From: Massilia sp. CFBP 13721
GTDB lineage: Bacteria; Pseudomonadota; Gammaproteobacteria; Burkholderiales; Burkholderiaceae_D
DNA length: 64,000 nucleotides
Assembly: GCF_014842025.1 (NCBI RefSeq)
Contig: NZ_JACYUY010000006.1
Location: forward strand, 209,643 to 273,642
Direction: 5' to 3'
In this document: positions 54,730 through 64,000 of the stretch, in pieces
Numbering within the stretch: position 1 is the first letter of the stretch
How the letters are laid out: each line of letters opens with the position of its first letter
Position numbers and translations under genes: made by a program
Notes under the pieces: model-generated
Seen by the model: the letters and a program-made list of their open reading frames with translations, nothing else
Told to the model about the DNA's origin: nothing
Database searches by the model: none

Positions 54730-55767
54730 TTATGCGCCGGCGCCCAGCTGGCGCGTGACGTTCACGAATTGTTCGAGCTTGGCCATGGCCGCGCCGGAAG
54801 CGATGCTCAGGCGCGCGCGCGCCAGGCCATCCTCGATCGACGATGCCACGCCCGCCGCATACAGGGCGGTGCCGGCGTTCAGCGCGACGATGTCGGTGGC
54901 GGCACCCGCTTCGCCGCGCAATGCTTCCATCACGCGCAGCTTCGATTCCTCGGTATTCGCGACCTTCAAATTACGGCTGGCGATCATCTGCAGGCCGAAG
55001 TCTTCCGGATGGATTTCGTATTCGCGGATCTCGCCGTTCACCAGTTCGCCGACCAAGGTGCCGGCGCCGAGCGAGACTTCGTCCATGTTGTCGCGGCCCC
55101 AGACCACCATCGCGTGCTGGGCGCCGAGGCGCTGCAGTACGCGCACCTGGATGCCGACCAGGTCGGGGTGGAACACGCCCATCAGGATGTTCGGCGCGCC
55201 GGCCGGGTTGGTCAGTGGCCCGAGGATATTGAAGATGCTGCGCACGCCCAGCTCGCGCCGCACCGGCGCCACGTGCTTCATGGCGGCATGGTGGTTCGGC
55301 GCGAACATGAAGCCGATGCCGGTCTGCGCGATCGATTGCGCGATCTGCTCGGGCTTTAAATCGATGTGGGCGCCCAGCGCTTCGATCAAATCGGCGCTGC
55401 CGGACGAGGACGATACGCTGCGCCCGCCATGCTTGGCCACGCGCGCACCGGCGGCGGCGGCCACGAACATCGAGGCGCTCGAAATATTGAAGGTGTTCGC
55501 GCCGTCGCCGCCGGTGCCGACGATGTCGAGCAAATGCGTGGTGTCGGCCATCGGCACCTTGGTCGAGAATTCGCGCATGACTTGCGCGGCGGCGGTGATC
55601 TCGCCGATGGTTTCCTTCTTCACGCGCAGGCCCACCGTCAGCGCCGCCACCATGGTCGGCGACATTTCGCCCGACATGATCTGGCGGAACAGGTGCAGCA
55701 TCTCGTCGTGGAAGATCTCGCGGTGTTCGATACAGCGCAGCAGCGCCTCTTGTGGGGTGATCTTCAT
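54730..55767 (-). CDS. trpD: Anthranilate phosphoribosyltransferase
   Basis: 345 residues. [13 protein letters not shown] binds phosphoribosyl pyrophosphate; [15 protein letters not shown] and the [10 protein letters not shown] block bind anthranilate. Normal length. Third enzyme-coding gene of the operon, 39 bases downstream of trpG. Confidence 0.97.
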   Translation of the reverse strand: MKITPQEALLRCIEHREIFHDEMLHLFRQIMSGEMSPTMVAALTVGLRVKKETIGEITAAAQVMREFSTKVPMADTTHLLDIVGTGGDGANTFNISSASMFVAAAAGARVAKHGGRSVSSSSGSADLIEALGAHIDLKPEQIAQSIAQTGIGFMFAPNHHAAMKHVAPVRRELGVRSIFNILGPLTNPAGAPNILMGVFHPDLVGIQVRVLQRLGAQHAMVVWGRDNMDEVSLGAGTLVGELVNGEIREYEIHPEDFGLQMIASRNLKVANTEESKLRVMEALRGEAGAATDIVALNAGTALYAAGVASSIEDGLARARLSIASGAAMAKLEQFVNVTRQLGAGA

Positions 55768-55806
55768 GGGCGTTCCAGTATTGGTGATCGAGGAGCGAAC
55801 GGAGGC

Positions 55807-56370
55807 TCAGCCTTCGAGGAAATTCTTCAGCAGCGCGTGGCCGTGTTCGGAGAGGATCGACTCCGGGTGGAACTGCACGCCCTGGATGTCGAACTCCTTG
55901 TGGCGCACGCCCATGATTTCGCCGTCGTCGGTCCAGGCGGTCACTTCGAGGCAGCTCGGCAGCGAAGCGCGCTCGATCGCCAGCGAGTGGTAGCGAATCA
56001 CGGTGAAAGGGCTGGGCAAGCCTTTGAAGACGCCTTCGCCGGTGTGCGCGATCAGCGAGGTCTTGCCGTGCATGACCTGCTTGGCGCGCACGATCTTGCC
56101 GCCGAACGCTTCGCCGATGGCCTGGTGGCCGAGGCAGACGCCGAGGATCGGCAGCTTGCCCTGGAATTCCTTGAGCACGTCGACCGAGATGCCGGCGTCG
56201 ACCGGGGCCTTCGGGCCAGGCGAAATGCAGATGCGCTCGGGGTGCATCCGGTCGATGTCGCCCAGTGAGATTTCGTCGTTGCGCACCGTGCGCACCTCTT
56301 CACCGAGTTCGCCGAAATACTGGACGATGTTGTAGGTGAATGAATCGTAATTGTCGATCATCAGCAGCAT
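55807..56370 (-). CDS. trpG: Anthranilate synthase glutamine amidotransferase subunit
   Basis: 187 residues from ATG 56370, one base after the trpE stop. Class I amidotransferase with Cys in LGVCLGHQ and the later His/Glu pair (VQFHPESIL). It provides ammonia to TrpE; PabA-type dual use is possible. Confidence 0.96.
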   Translation of the reverse strand: MLLMIDNYDSFTYNIVQYFGELGEEVRTVRNDEISLGDIDRMHPERICISPGPKAPVDAGISVDVLKEFQGKLPILGVCLGHQAIGEAFGGKIVRAKQVMHGKTSLIAHTGEGVFKGLPSPFTVIRYHSLAIERASLPSCLEVTAWTDDGEIMGVRHKEFDIQGVQFHPESILSEHGHALLKNFLEG

Positions 56371-56371
56371 G

Positions 56372-57868
56372 TCAAATCTCCCCATCCAGTCCGTCTTGCA
56401 CCTGCTCGGCCGCACGCAGCACGGCGCGCGCCTTGGCTTCGGTTTCCTGCCATTCCATTTCGGGGATCGAGTCGGCGACGATGCCGGCCGCGGCCTGCAC
56501 GTACAGGTTGCCGTCCTTGATCACGCCGGTGCGAATCGCGATCGCCACGTCCATCTCGCCGCCAAAAGAGAGGTAGCCGCAGGCGCCGCCGTAGATGCCG
56601 CGCTTGGTCAGTTCCAGCTCATCGATGACTTCCATCGCCCGTACCTTCGGCGCGCCGGTCAGGGTGCCAGCCGGGAAAGTCGCGCGCAGCACGTCCAGGT
56701 TCGACATGCCTTCCTTCAGCGCGCCTTCGACGTTCGAGACGATGTGCTGCACGTGCGAGTATTTTTCGATGACCATGCGGTCCGTGACTTTGACGGTGCC
56801 GGTGTCGGCGATGCGGCCGATGTCATTGCGCGCCAGGTCGATCAGCATCACGTGCTCGGCGATCTCTTTTGGATCGGCCAGCAGCTCGGCCGCCAGTTCG
56901 GCGTCGCGTTCCGGCGTGGCGCCGCGCGGACGGGTGCCGGCGATCGGGCGCAGCGTGACCTTGCGTTCGCCGGCAGGAGAAGTCTCGTTGCGCACCAAAA
57001 TCTCGGGCGAGGCGCCGACGATCTGCATGTCGCCGAAATTGTAGTAATACATGTACGGGCTCGGGTTCAGCGAACGCAGCGAGCGGTACAGCGAGAGCGG
57101 CGAATCGACGTAGGGCTTGCGGATGCGCTGGCCAATTTGAACCTGCATCAGGTCGCCGGCCATCACGTATTCGTGGGCCTTGGCAACCGCTTCTAGATAC
57201 GCTTCCTTGCTGAATTCGCGCACCGCGTCCGTGCGCACCGAAGCCGTCGTCACCGGCGCATCGACGCTACGGCGCAGCATCACACGCAGGTCCTTCAGCC
57301 GCTGGCGCGCTGCCGAAAACGCTTCCGGCTTGCTGGTGTCGGCATACACGATCAGGTACAGCTTGCCCGACAGGTTGTCGATGACGGCCAGTTCTTCGGT
57401 CACCATCAGCTGGATGTCGGGCAGGCCGAGCGTGTCCTTCGGCGCCTTGTTCGCCAGCTTGCGCTCGATGTGGCGCACCGTGTCGTAGCCGAAGTAGCCG
57501 GCCAGGCCGCCGCAGAAACGCGGCATGCCCGGACGCAGCGCGACCTTGAAGCGCGCCTGGTAGGTTTCGATGAAGTCGAGCGGATTGCCTTCGTGGGTTT
57601 CGACGACGACACCATTGGTGACGATTTCAGTCAGGTTGCCGCTGCTGCGCAGCAGGGTCTTGGCCGGCAGGCCGATGAAGGAATAGCGCCCGAAGCGCTC
57701 ACCGCCGACGACCGATTCCAGCAGGAACGTGTTCTTGCCGGTGTCCTGCGATTGCGCCAGCTTCAGGTACAGGGTCAGCGGTGTTTCCAGGTCGGCGAAG
57801 GCTTCGGCGATCAGCGGAATACGGTTGTAGCCCTGGTTGGCCAGCGATTTGAATTCGAGTTCGGTCAT
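56372..57868 (-). CDS. trpE: Anthranilate synthase component I
   Basis: 498 residues from ATG 57868 (GGAGAAG upstream). Chorismate-binding domain blocks [33 protein letters not shown] and GACGYLSF are intact. The N-terminal feedback site region ([18 protein letters not shown]) is present. Expression is controlled by the upstream leader. Confidence 0.97.
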   Translation of the reverse strand: MTELEFKSLANQGYNRIPLIAEAFADLETPLTLYLKLAQSQDTGKNTFLLESVVGGERFGRYSFIGLPAKTLLRSSGNLTEIVTNGVVVETHEGNPLDFIETYQARFKVALRPGMPRFCGGLAGYFGYDTVRHIERKLANKAPKDTLGLPDIQLMVTEELAVIDNLSGKLYLIVYADTSKPEAFSAARQRLKDLRVMLRRSVDAPVTTASVRTDAVREFSKEAYLEAVAKAHEYVMAGDLMQVQIGQRIRKPYVDSPLSLYRSLRSLNPSPYMYYYNFGDMQIVGASPEILVRNETSPAGERKVTLRPIAGTRPRGATPERDAELAAELLADPKEIAEHVMLIDLARNDIGRIADTGTVKVTDRMVIEKYSHVQHIVSNVEGALKEGMSNLDVLRATFPAGTLTGAPKVRAMEVIDELELTKRGIYGGACGYLSFGGEMDVAIAIRTGVIKDGNLYVQAAAGIVADSIPEMEWQETEAKARAVLRAAEQVQDGLDGEI

Positions 57869-57917
57869 GTTCTTCTCCGGGCCGCCAACGTTGGAGGGAG
57901 ATGGGCGGCGGTGGTTC

Positions 57918-57949
57918 AAAAAACCTGCCGGTGCGCGTGCAGCCGGCAG
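57918..57949 (-). terminator. trp attenuator terminator
   Basis: On the minus strand CTGCCGG (57943-57949) pairs with CCGGCAG (57925-57931), followed by six T. The upstream GATTGC (57949-57954) can instead pair with GGCAATC inside the Trp codons of the leader (57976-57982), preventing the terminator. Confidence 0.82.
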
Positions 57950-57962
57950 CAATCAAGCGGGT

Positions 57963-58049
57963 CTAGTTGGCCCAGGATTGCCAGCGTCGCCACAGCCAGG
58001 CCTCGGGGGCGCGGGTGTGATCGGCGATGTGTTTTTGAGTGAAGAACAT
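57963..58049 (-). CDS. trpL: trp operon leader peptide
   Basis: 28 codons, MFFTQKHIADHTRAPEAWL, then WRRWQSWAN (four Trp at residues 18, 20, 23, 26). It ends 95 bases before trpE and is followed by the attenuator hairpin. It lies 31 bases after the gph stop. Starvation for charged tRNA-Trp would stall ribosomes here and permit read-through into trpE. Confidence 0.85.
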   Translation of the reverse strand: MFFTQKHIADHTRAPEAWLWRRWQSWAN

Positions 58050-58079
58050 GTATAGATGAGTTAGTTTGAACGCAGTTAA

Positions 58080-58796
58080 TCAGTACAGTTGCGCGTTGCT
58101 GTTGTGCGCACGAACGAGCTCGGCGGCATCGAGTAGCGAATTCACTATACCATCGGAATCGATGCTTTGCACAGGCCTTCCGTGGTTATAACCATATGGC
58201 ACCGTGAGCACGAAGCAACGCGCCGCGCGCGCCGCTTCGGCATCGTTCGAGGAGTCGCCGATGGCCACCACCTGCGGCGGCGCCAGGTCGAAGTCGGCAC
58301 ACACCTGCAGCAGCGGCAGCGGATCGGGCTTCTTCCTCGGCAGCGAGTCGCCGCCATACACCAGCTCGAAGTAGTGTGCGAGTCCCTTCTGCGCCAGCAG
58401 CGGCGTGGCAAAGGCGATCGGCTTGTTGGTCACGCAGGCCAGGCGCAGGCCCATTTCCCTGAATGCCGTCAGCCCCTCGATCACGCCTTCGTACAATACG
58501 CTGCGTTCGCCATTGATGGCGAGGTAATGGCGCTGGTAACTCGCCATCGCCTCGTCGAAAACGGCGTCGATGCGCGCCGCGTCGTAGTCGAGCGCCAGCA
58601 CGTCGCGGATCAGCTTTTCCGAACCCTTGCCGACCATCGGCGCGATGATCTCCTGGGTAATCGGGGCCAATCCAAATTCGGCGCGCATGCCGTTCAGGGC
58701 CAGTTCAAAGTCGGGCACGGTGTCGAGCATGGTGCCGTCGAGGTCAATGATGGCAGCCCGGATGGCTGCCGATGTGCTACCAAAAGCGGGACGCAT
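58080..58796 (-). CDS. gph: Phosphoglycolate phosphatase
   Basis: 238 residues from ATG 58796, overlapping the rpe stop (TAATG). HAD motifs: IIDLDGTMLDT, CVTNKPIAF, KKPDPLPLL and AIGDSSNDAEAA. It removes phosphate from 2-phosphoglycolate. It lies between rpe and trpL, a common betaproteobacterial order. Confidence 0.92.
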   Translation of the reverse strand: MRPAFGSTSAAIRAAIIDLDGTMLDTVPDFELALNGMRAEFGLAPITQEIIAPMVGKGSEKLIRDVLALDYDAARIDAVFDEAMASYQRHYLAINGERSVLYEGVIEGLTAFREMGLRLACVTNKPIAFATPLLAQKGLAHYFELVYGGDSLPRKKPDPLPLLQVCADFDLAPPQVVAIGDSSNDAEAARAARCFVLTVPYGYNHGRPVQSIDSDGIVNSLLDAAELVRAHNSNAQLY

Positions 58797-59467
58797 TACT
58801 TCCCGACCGTGGCCAGTTCGGCGCGCATGGCGTCGATTACCGCCTTGTAGTCGGGCTTGCCGAAGATGGCCGAGCCGGCCACGAAGGTGTCGGCGCCGGC
58901 AGCGGCGGCGGCGGCGATGTTCTCGGCCTTGATGCCGCCATCGACTTCCAGCATGATGTCGCGGCCCGATTCGTCGATCAGGCGGCGTGCGATCGCGATC
59001 TTTTTGAGTGCCTCGGGAATGAAGGACTGGCCGCCGAAGCCGGGATTGACCGACATAATCAGGATCATGTCGATCTTGTCCATCACGTGCTCGAGGTAGT
59101 GCATCGGCGTGCCCGGGTTGAACACCAGGCCAGCCTTGCAGCCGTGGTCGCGGATCAGCTGCAGCGTGCGGTCGATGTGTTCGGACGCTTCCGGGTGGAA
59201 GGTGATGATGTTGGCGCCGGCCTTGGCGAAGTCGGGAATGATGCGGTCGACCGGTTTCACCATCAGGTGGACGTCGATCGGCACCTGCACGTGCGGACGG
59301 ATGGCCTGGCACACCAGCGGGCCGATGGTCAGGTTCGGCACGTAATGGTTGTCCATCACGTCGAAGTGGATGATGTCGGCGCCTGCCTCGACGACGTTGC
59401 GGACTTCTTCGCCCAGGCGGGCGAAATCGGCGGACAGGATGCTGGGAGCGATGCGGTAGGTGGTCAT
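58796..59467 (-). CDS. rpe: Ribulose-phosphate 3-epimerase
   Basis: 223 residues from ATG 59467 (an upstream GTG at 59491 is possible). TIM barrel with [45 protein letters not shown] and LEVDGGI, providing metal and catalytic residues. Pentose phosphate pathway. Confidence 0.96.
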   Translation of the reverse strand: MTTYRIAPSILSADFARLGEEVRNVVEAGADIIHFDVMDNHYVPNLTIGPLVCQAIRPHVQVPIDVHLMVKPVDRIIPDFAKAGANIITFHPEASEHIDRTLQLIRDHGCKAGLVFNPGTPMHYLEHVMDKIDMILIMSVNPGFGGQSFIPEALKKIAIARRLIDESGRDIMLEVDGGIKAENIAAAAAAGADTFVAGSAIFGKPDYKAVIDAMRAELATVGK

Positions 59468-59638
59468 AGTTGTAGACGCTGCGGTGGACACTGCGGACGG
59501 TGCGGTTGGGTGAAGCCGCTATTTTACGCCGGGCCGCGTTTGGGGCGCGCGGCCTGTGCTGGCGGCTCGATTTTGCGTGGCGCGGTATCATGCCTTATCA
59601 CGCACATGCGTCTCCACCAATAAGAAAGAGGGAAGCCG

Positions 59639-60013
59639 ATGGCTGCCTACGATTTTACCGTCACCGTCCGCACCAAATACCTGGCTGAGCAGAGCAAGCC
59701 GGACCAGGACGAATACCTGTTTTCCTATACGATCACGATCGTCAATAGCGGCGAAGTCCCGGCCCAGCTGATTTCGCGCCACTGGATCATCACCGATGCC
59801 AACAACCGCACGCAGGAAGTGGCGGGCCTGGGCGTGGTCGGGCACCAGCCGCTGCTGAAACCGGGCGAACAGTTCGAATACTCGAGCGGCACGCCGCTGG
59901 CCACGCCGCAGGGTTCGATGCACGGCGAGTATTTCTGCGTGGCCGAGGATGGCCACCGCTTCGAGGTCAAGATTCCCGAGTTCGTGCTGACGGTGCCGAG
60001 CATGCTGCACTGA
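59639..60013 (+). CDS. apaG: ApaG protein
   Basis: 124 residues, fibronectin-like beta sandwich: YLFSYTITIVNSG, RHWIITDAN, GLGVVGHQPLLKPGEQFEYS and GSMHGEYFCV. Function is linked to stress and metal/Ap4A tolerance in other bacteria; mechanism unresolved. Converges with a small membrane gene; stop codons abut. Confidence 0.96.
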   Translation: MAAYDFTVTVRTKYLAEQSKPDQDEYLFSYTITIVNSGEVPAQLISRHWIITDANNRTQEVAGLGVVGHQPLLKPGEQFEYSSGTPLATPQGSMHGEYFCVAEDGHRFEVKIPEFVLTVPSMLH

Positions 60014-60157
60014 TCACGGTTCGCGCGGCGGCTCGGATTCCTTTTCTTCGCGCAGTGGCCGCTTGCGCTGTTCCGGCCGGCCATGGAACATCGTCCACCA
60101 GACGATAAACACGAGCAGGAACAGCGCCACGCCCGCTTCCAACATCAAGATCCACAT
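60014..60157 (-). CDS. Small single-pass membrane protein (47 aa)
   Basis: ATG 60157 opens 47 codons (MWILMLEAGVALFLLVFIVW), one hydrophobic helix followed by a charged, Glu/Arg/Pro-rich tail. Divergent from mltA with 11 bases between starts, convergent with apaG. The clean helix-plus-tail pattern supports a real gene; function unknown. Confidence 0.65.
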   Translation of the reverse strand: MWILMLEAGVALFLLVFIVWWTMFHGRPEQRKRPLREEKESEPPREP

Positions 60158-60168
60158 AGACAGTCCTT

Positions 60169-61404
60169 ATGCAAACGATACGCCGCAGTGTACCCGCTTC
60201 GCTTTCTGTCGTGGCCCTGCTGTTGGCCGCCTGCGGCACGCCGCCGCCGGCGCCACCGGCCAGGCCGCAGCCCGCGCCATCGCAGCGGCCCGACATTGTG
60301 ATGCCGCCGCCGGTCGGCCCGGTCGGCATCCCGGCGGACGCGCCGCAACCGCCGCCGGTAGCCGCTTCTGTCCCACCCTTGACACCGGTCTCGTTCGACA
60401 CGCTGCCCGGCTGGCAGCAGGACGACCTGCGCCAGGCCTGGCCGGCCTATCTCGCTTCCTGCCGCGTACTGGCGAAAAAGCCGCAGTGGAGCGCGCCCTG
60501 CGCCGCCACGGCCACGGTCGATGCCGGCGACAGCGGCGCCATCCGCCGCCATTTCGAAACTTATTTCGTGCCGCAGCAGATGCGCATGCCCGACGGCGCG
60601 GATACCGGCCTGATCACCGGATACTACGAGCCGATGCTGCGCGGCGCGCGCAAACGCGGCGGCGCCTTCCAGACGCCGCTGTACCGGGTGCCGGACGATC
60701 TGATTACCGTCGACCTGGCCGCCGCCTACCCGACCTTGAAGAACATGCGCCTGCGCGGCCGCCTGGTCGGCAAGACCGTGGTGCCGTACAGTACCCGCGC
60801 CGAAATCGAACGTGCGCCCCTGAGCGGCAAGGAGCTGGTCTGGGTCGACGATCCGGTGGAAGCCTTTTTCCTGGAGGTGCAGGGCTCGGGCCGGGTACGG
60901 ATCGACGAGAGCGGCGAAACGGTGCGCATTGCTTTCGCCGACCAGAACGGCCATCCTTATAAAGTGATCGGGCGCTGGCTGGTGGAGCAGGGGCAGCTGC
61001 CGGCCGATGGCGTCTCGGCGCAGAGTATCAAGGCCTGGATTGCGGCCAATCCCCAGCGGCGCCAGGAACTCCTGAACGTCAATCCGAGCTATATCTTCTT
61101 CCGCGAAGAGCGCCTGCCGGATCCGAACATCGGGCCGAAGGGGGCGCTGGGCGTACCGCTGACCCCCGAACGTTCGGTGGCGGTCGATCCGACCCAGGTG
61201 CCGCTGGGCGCGCCGCTGTTCCTGTCGACGACGCACCCGACCACCAGCGCACCGATCCAGCGCCTGATGATGGCGCAGGACACCGGCGGCGCCATCCGCG
61301 GCGCGGTGCGGGCCGACTTTTTCTTTGGCTTCGGCGGGAATGCGGCCGAGTACGCGGGCAGGATGAAGCAGCGGGGGAATGTGTGGGTGCTGTTGCCTAG
61401 ATAA
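60169..61404 (+). CDS. mltA: Membrane-bound lytic murein transglycosylase A
   Basis: 411 residues. Lipobox ALLLAAC, then a Pro-rich linker (residues 24-75), the MltA barrel (GYYEPMLRGARKR, FFLEVQGSGRV) and the 3D domain with the catalytic Asp in AQDTGGAIRGAVRADFFFG. It cleaves peptidoglycan at the outer membrane inner face. Confidence 0.95.
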   Translation: MQTIRRSVPASLSVVALLLAACGTPPPAPPARPQPAPSQRPDIVMPPPVGPVGIPADAPQPPPVAASVPPLTPVSFDTLPGWQQDDLRQAWPAYLASCRVLAKKPQWSAPCAATATVDAGDSGAIRRHFETYFVPQQMRMPDGADTGLITGYYEPMLRGARKRGGAFQTPLYRVPDDLITVDLAAAYPTLKNMRLRGRLVGKTVVPYSTRAEIERAPLSGKELVWVDDPVEAFFLEVQGSGRVRIDESGETVRIAFADQNGHPYKVIGRWLVEQGQLPADGVSAQSIKAWIAANPQRRQELLNVNPSYIFFREERLPDPNIGPKGALGVPLTPERSVAVDPTQVPLGAPLFLSTTHPTTSAPIQRLMMAQDTGGAIRGAVRADFFFGFGGNAAEYAGRMKQRGNVWVLLPR

Positions 61405-61409
61405 GGCGG

Positions 61410-62708
61410 TCAATCGTTGACATGGCGTAGCCGGGTGCCCACCACGGCCGTCACCGCCAGCACAAGCGCACCCGCGGCAATGCACACCAGCCCGATCCGC
61501 ACACTGAAGCGCTCGGCCAGCGCCCCCGCCGCCAGCGCCCCGAGCGGCGCGCTGGCCACCGTCAGCGAACGCATCGTCGCCACCATCCGGCCCAGCACCG
61601 CGTCGGGCGTGACGCGCTGGCGCAGGGCGATGTACGGCACGAAGAACAGGGTGGCGCCGCAATCGAGCAGGAACACGACGCCGCCGTAGGCAATCGCGGT
61701 CGCCAGCGTGCTGCCGAGCAGCGAGGCGGGAATCGCCGGCATCAACGCAAAGCCCAGCGCCGACACGCACAGGCCGACGAGGATCGCGCGCCCGGTGCCG
61801 TAGCGTGTCGACAGCGGCTTGACCAGGATCGAGCCAGCCAGGATGCCGGCGCCGCCCAGCATCTGCGCCGTCCCCATTACACCGGGCGCCAGGTTCAATA
61901 CGCGGGTGGCGAACAGCACGTGCAGCGCCAGGTAACCATAGAACAGGAAGTGCCAGGCGCCCGACGTCCAGGCCAGGGTGCGCAGCACGCGCTGTTGCCA
62001 GACAAAGGCCAGGCCTTCGCGGATGTCGTGCAGTGGGTGCGCATTCGATGGCGCCGGCTGCGGTTCGCGCGCGCGGATGCGGCGCAGGTTCGCCAGCGAG
62101 ACGACAAAGCCGGCGACATTGCACAGGATCGCCACCGGCGCACCGAGCAGCTGCACCATGGCGCCGGCCATGCCCGGTCCCAGCAGGCGCGCGGCCGATT
62201 CGGTGCCGGCCAGTTTGGCCTGGGCGTCGACGAGGCGCTCGCGTCCGACGACGAAGGTGAGAAAGACCTGCTCGGCACTGCCGCCGACCACCAGGCCGGT
62301 ACCGAGCACGAAGCCGACCGCATACAGCCAGTGGATGGTCAGCGCGTCCAGCCACCAGGCCAGCGGTACGCTCGCCAGCGCGATCGCCACCATCGCGTCG
62401 CTGCACATCATGATCGGCAGGCGTCGGCAGCGGTCGAGCAGCACACCCGAGGGCAAACCGAACAGCAGGAAGGGCAGGGACTCAAGCGCGGCCAGCGTGC
62501 CCATTTGCGCCGGCGTGGCATGCAGCATCAGCACCGCGCAGATCGGCAGCGCGAGCAGGGTGATCTGGGAGCCGAACTGGGTAAGCGCGCTGCTCAGCCA
62601 GAGGCGGCGGAAGTCGCTGCTGCGCAGCAGGCCGTCTTTGCTGAATCGGCCGAGGGTCTGGCGGAGGGTAGTGATGGCGGACTCGTATGCGGCTTGCTTG
62701 AATCGCAA
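61410..62708 (-). CDS. MFS transporter
   Basis: 432 residues with about 12 hydrophobic helices and the MFS loop GVLLDRCRRLP after helix 2. It resembles EntS/MFS_3 exporters. Substrate is unknown. Converges with mltA. Confidence 0.85.
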   Translation of the reverse strand: MRFKQAAYESAITTLRQTLGRFSKDGLLRSSDFRRLWLSSALTQFGSQITLLALPICAVLMLHATPAQMGTLAALESLPFLLFGLPSGVLLDRCRRLPIMMCSDAMVAIALASVPLAWWLDALTIHWLYAVGFVLGTGLVVGGSAEQVFLTFVVGRERLVDAQAKLAGTESAARLLGPGMAGAMVQLLGAPVAILCNVAGFVVSLANLRRIRAREPQPAPSNAHPLHDIREGLAFVWQQRVLRTLAWTSGAWHFLFYGYLALHVLFATRVLNLAPGVMGTAQMLGGAGILAGSILVKPLSTRYGTGRAILVGLCVSALGFALMPAIPASLLGSTLATAIAYGGVVFLLDCGATLFFVPYIALRQRVTPDAVLGRMVATMRSLTVASAPLGALAAGALAERFSVRIGLVCIAAGALVLAVTAVVGTRLRHVND

Positions 62709-62781
62709 TGATACCTGCCTTTCCCAGCCGTGGAGACGCTACAATCTCGGGCACATCAATCCCCATTATTAGAGGTGCCCC

Positions 62782-63558
62782 ATGGAATACGCTGACCTGC
62801 TGATCGAACGCCACGGTAAAGTCGCCGTGATTCGCCTGAACCGCCCCAAGGCGATGAATGCGCTGAACGACAACATGATGAACGAACTGGGCGACGCCCT
62901 GTACAAGTTCGATGCCGACCCCGGCGTGAACGTCATCGTCCTGACCGGCAGCGAAAAAGTCTTCGCGGCGGGCGCCGACATCGCGGCCATGGCGAATTAC
63001 ACCTATGCCGACACCTATCCGGGCAACTACATCGGCCGCAACTGGGAACACATCCTGAACGTGCGCAAACCGGTGGTCGGCGTGGTGGCCGGTTACGCCC
63101 TGGGCGGCGGCTGCGAACTGGCGATGATGTGCGACTTCCTGATCGCCGCCGACAGCGCCAGGTTCGGCCAGCCTGAAATCAAGGTCGGCGTCACCCCGGG
63201 CGCGGGCGGTACCCAGCGGCTGCCGCGCACGATCGGCAAATCGAAAGCGATGGACATGCTGCTAACCTCGCGCATGATCGACGCCGCCGAAGCCGAGCGC
63301 ACCGGCCTGGTATCGCGCATCTTCCCAGCGGACAGGCTGATGGAAGAGGCGCTGGCCGTGGCCCAGACCATCGCCGAGATGCCGGTGTCGGTCGCGATGG
63401 CGATCAAGGATTCGGTCAACCGCGCCTTCGAGACCACGCTGACCGAAGGCGTGCGCTACGAGCGCCGCTTCTTCCACGCCGCCTTCGGCACGCCGGCGCA
63501 GAAGGAGGGCATGTCCGCCTTCCTGGCGAAACGCAAGGCGAATTTCGAAGGGATGTAA
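62782..63558 (+). CDS. Enoyl-CoA hydratase
   Basis: 258 residues of the crotonase fold: AAGADIAAM, GGGCELAMMCD (catalytic Glu), PEIKVGVTPGAGGTQRLPR (second Glu). Both hydratase glutamates are present. It acts in fatty-acid or phenylacetate-type beta-oxidation. Confidence 0.93.
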   Translation: MEYADLLIERHGKVAVIRLNRPKAMNALNDNMMNELGDALYKFDADPGVNVIVLTGSEKVFAAGADIAAMANYTYADTYPGNYIGRNWEHILNVRKPVVGVVAGYALGGGCELAMMCDFLIAADSARFGQPEIKVGVTPGAGGTQRLPRTIGKSKAMDMLLTSRMIDAAEAERTGLVSRIFPADRLMEEALAVAQTIAEMPVSVAMAIKDSVNRAFETTLTEGVRYERRFFHAAFGTPAQKEGMSAFLAKRKANFEGM

Positions 63559-63560
63559 AG

Positions 63561-64000
63561 GTGCGCGCAGTGGCGCTGCGGATCGGGGCCGGCATCCTGG
63601 TGGTCGCTGCGGCGACGACCTACGGCTGCACCTCGCTGCCGCCGCTGGGGCAGCGCACGGCCAGCGTGGCGCTGCTCGATACCGCGAATACGCGGCTGGG
63701 CCAGGCGATCGCGCCGCTGGCCGCCGCACATCCCGGCCGTTCCGGCATCCACGCCTTGTCGGACGGACGCGACGCCTTTGCCGCCCGCGTCCTGCTGGCG
63801 CGCGGCGCCGAGCGCAGTCTCGACGTCCAGTACTATATATGGCGCGACGACCTCACCGGCACGCTGATGCTCGATGCATTGCGTAGCGCCGCTGCGCGTG
63901 GCGTGCGGGTCCGCCTCCTGCTCGACGATAACAATACCGCCGGCCTCGACCCGGTGCTGGCCGCGCTCGACCGCGAGCCGAACGTCGAGGTACGCCTGTT
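63561..64000 (+). CDS. Phospholipase D-like lipoprotein (3' end outside window)
   Basis: GTG 63561, two bases after the hydratase stop, opens a frame to the right edge. Signal with lipobox TTYGC, then LDVQYYIWRDDLTGTLML and VRVRLLLDDNNT, typical of the cardiolipin synthase-like PLD family. The HKD motifs lie beyond the window. Confidence 0.85.
   Translation, partial: MRAVALRIGAGILVVAAATTYGCTSLPPLGQRTASVALLDTANTRLGQAIAPLAAAHPGRSGIHALSDGRDAFAARVLLARGAERSLDVQYYIWRDDLTGTLMLDALRSAAARGVRVRLLLDDNNTAGLDPVLAALDREPNVEVRL

Noticed and set aside
58080..59591. A 503-aa fused protein across rpe and gph
   Set aside because: It arises from reading rpe in another frame before entering gph in frame; rpe and gph each have their own start, stop and complete domains with a TAATG overlap.

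Overview
The window looks like a chromosomal segment of a GC-rich betaproteobacterium close to Massilia/Telluria (Oxalobacteraceae). Supporting signs are the rpe-gph-trpL-trpE-trpG-trpD-trpC order, apaG and mltA, a PEP-CTERM protein, strongly GC-biased third codon positions and REP-like intergenic repeats. The genus is inference from gene content; no rRNA or marker tree was available.

Layout: 1-5.3 kb is a transglutaminase / circularly permuted ATP-grasp / alpha-E / transglutaminase cluster whose last member carries an in-frame amber codon. 5.6-8.6 kb holds a zinc metallopeptidase, a membrane protein and an AT-richer GH19-like lysozyme/chitinase gene. 8.72-30.7 kb is a genomic island of about 22 kb, bounded by a 3' fragment of tRNA-Phe and a complete tRNA-Phe. 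It carries an orphan ParA, a tyrosine integrase, a DUF3987 primase/helicase-like protein with GTGTCGCC octamer arrays around it, several unrecognised genes and very small genes separated by strong terminators, a three-gene operon with a nucleotidyltransferase-like protein, and a five-gene type I restriction operon in which a PD-(D/E)XK-like protein and a RecD-like helicase/nuclease sit between hsdS and hsdR.

30.7-46.8 kb is chromosome-like: AraC regulator, methyltransferase, secreted metalloprotease with partner and PEP-CTERM protein, uvsE, MerR regulator, DUF2058, DUF2945, a QseBC-like two-component system with YgiW, NHL-repeat and HupE/UreJ proteins, and DUF3140. It contains two further tRNA-Phe scars and ends at a second complete tRNA-Phe. 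46.9-64 kb is core chromosome: ubiH-like, dsbC-like, MocA-like, M61 and M20 peptidases, the trp operon with an attenuator, apaG, mltA, MFS transporter, enoyl-CoA hydratase and the start of a phospholipase D-like gene.

Three signals deserve most attention: the island's restriction operon together with its unknown three-gene operon and small proteins; the repeated scars at tRNA-Phe, whose downstream hairpins are exchanged between two loci; and two families of palindromic intergenic repeats in the core chromosome.
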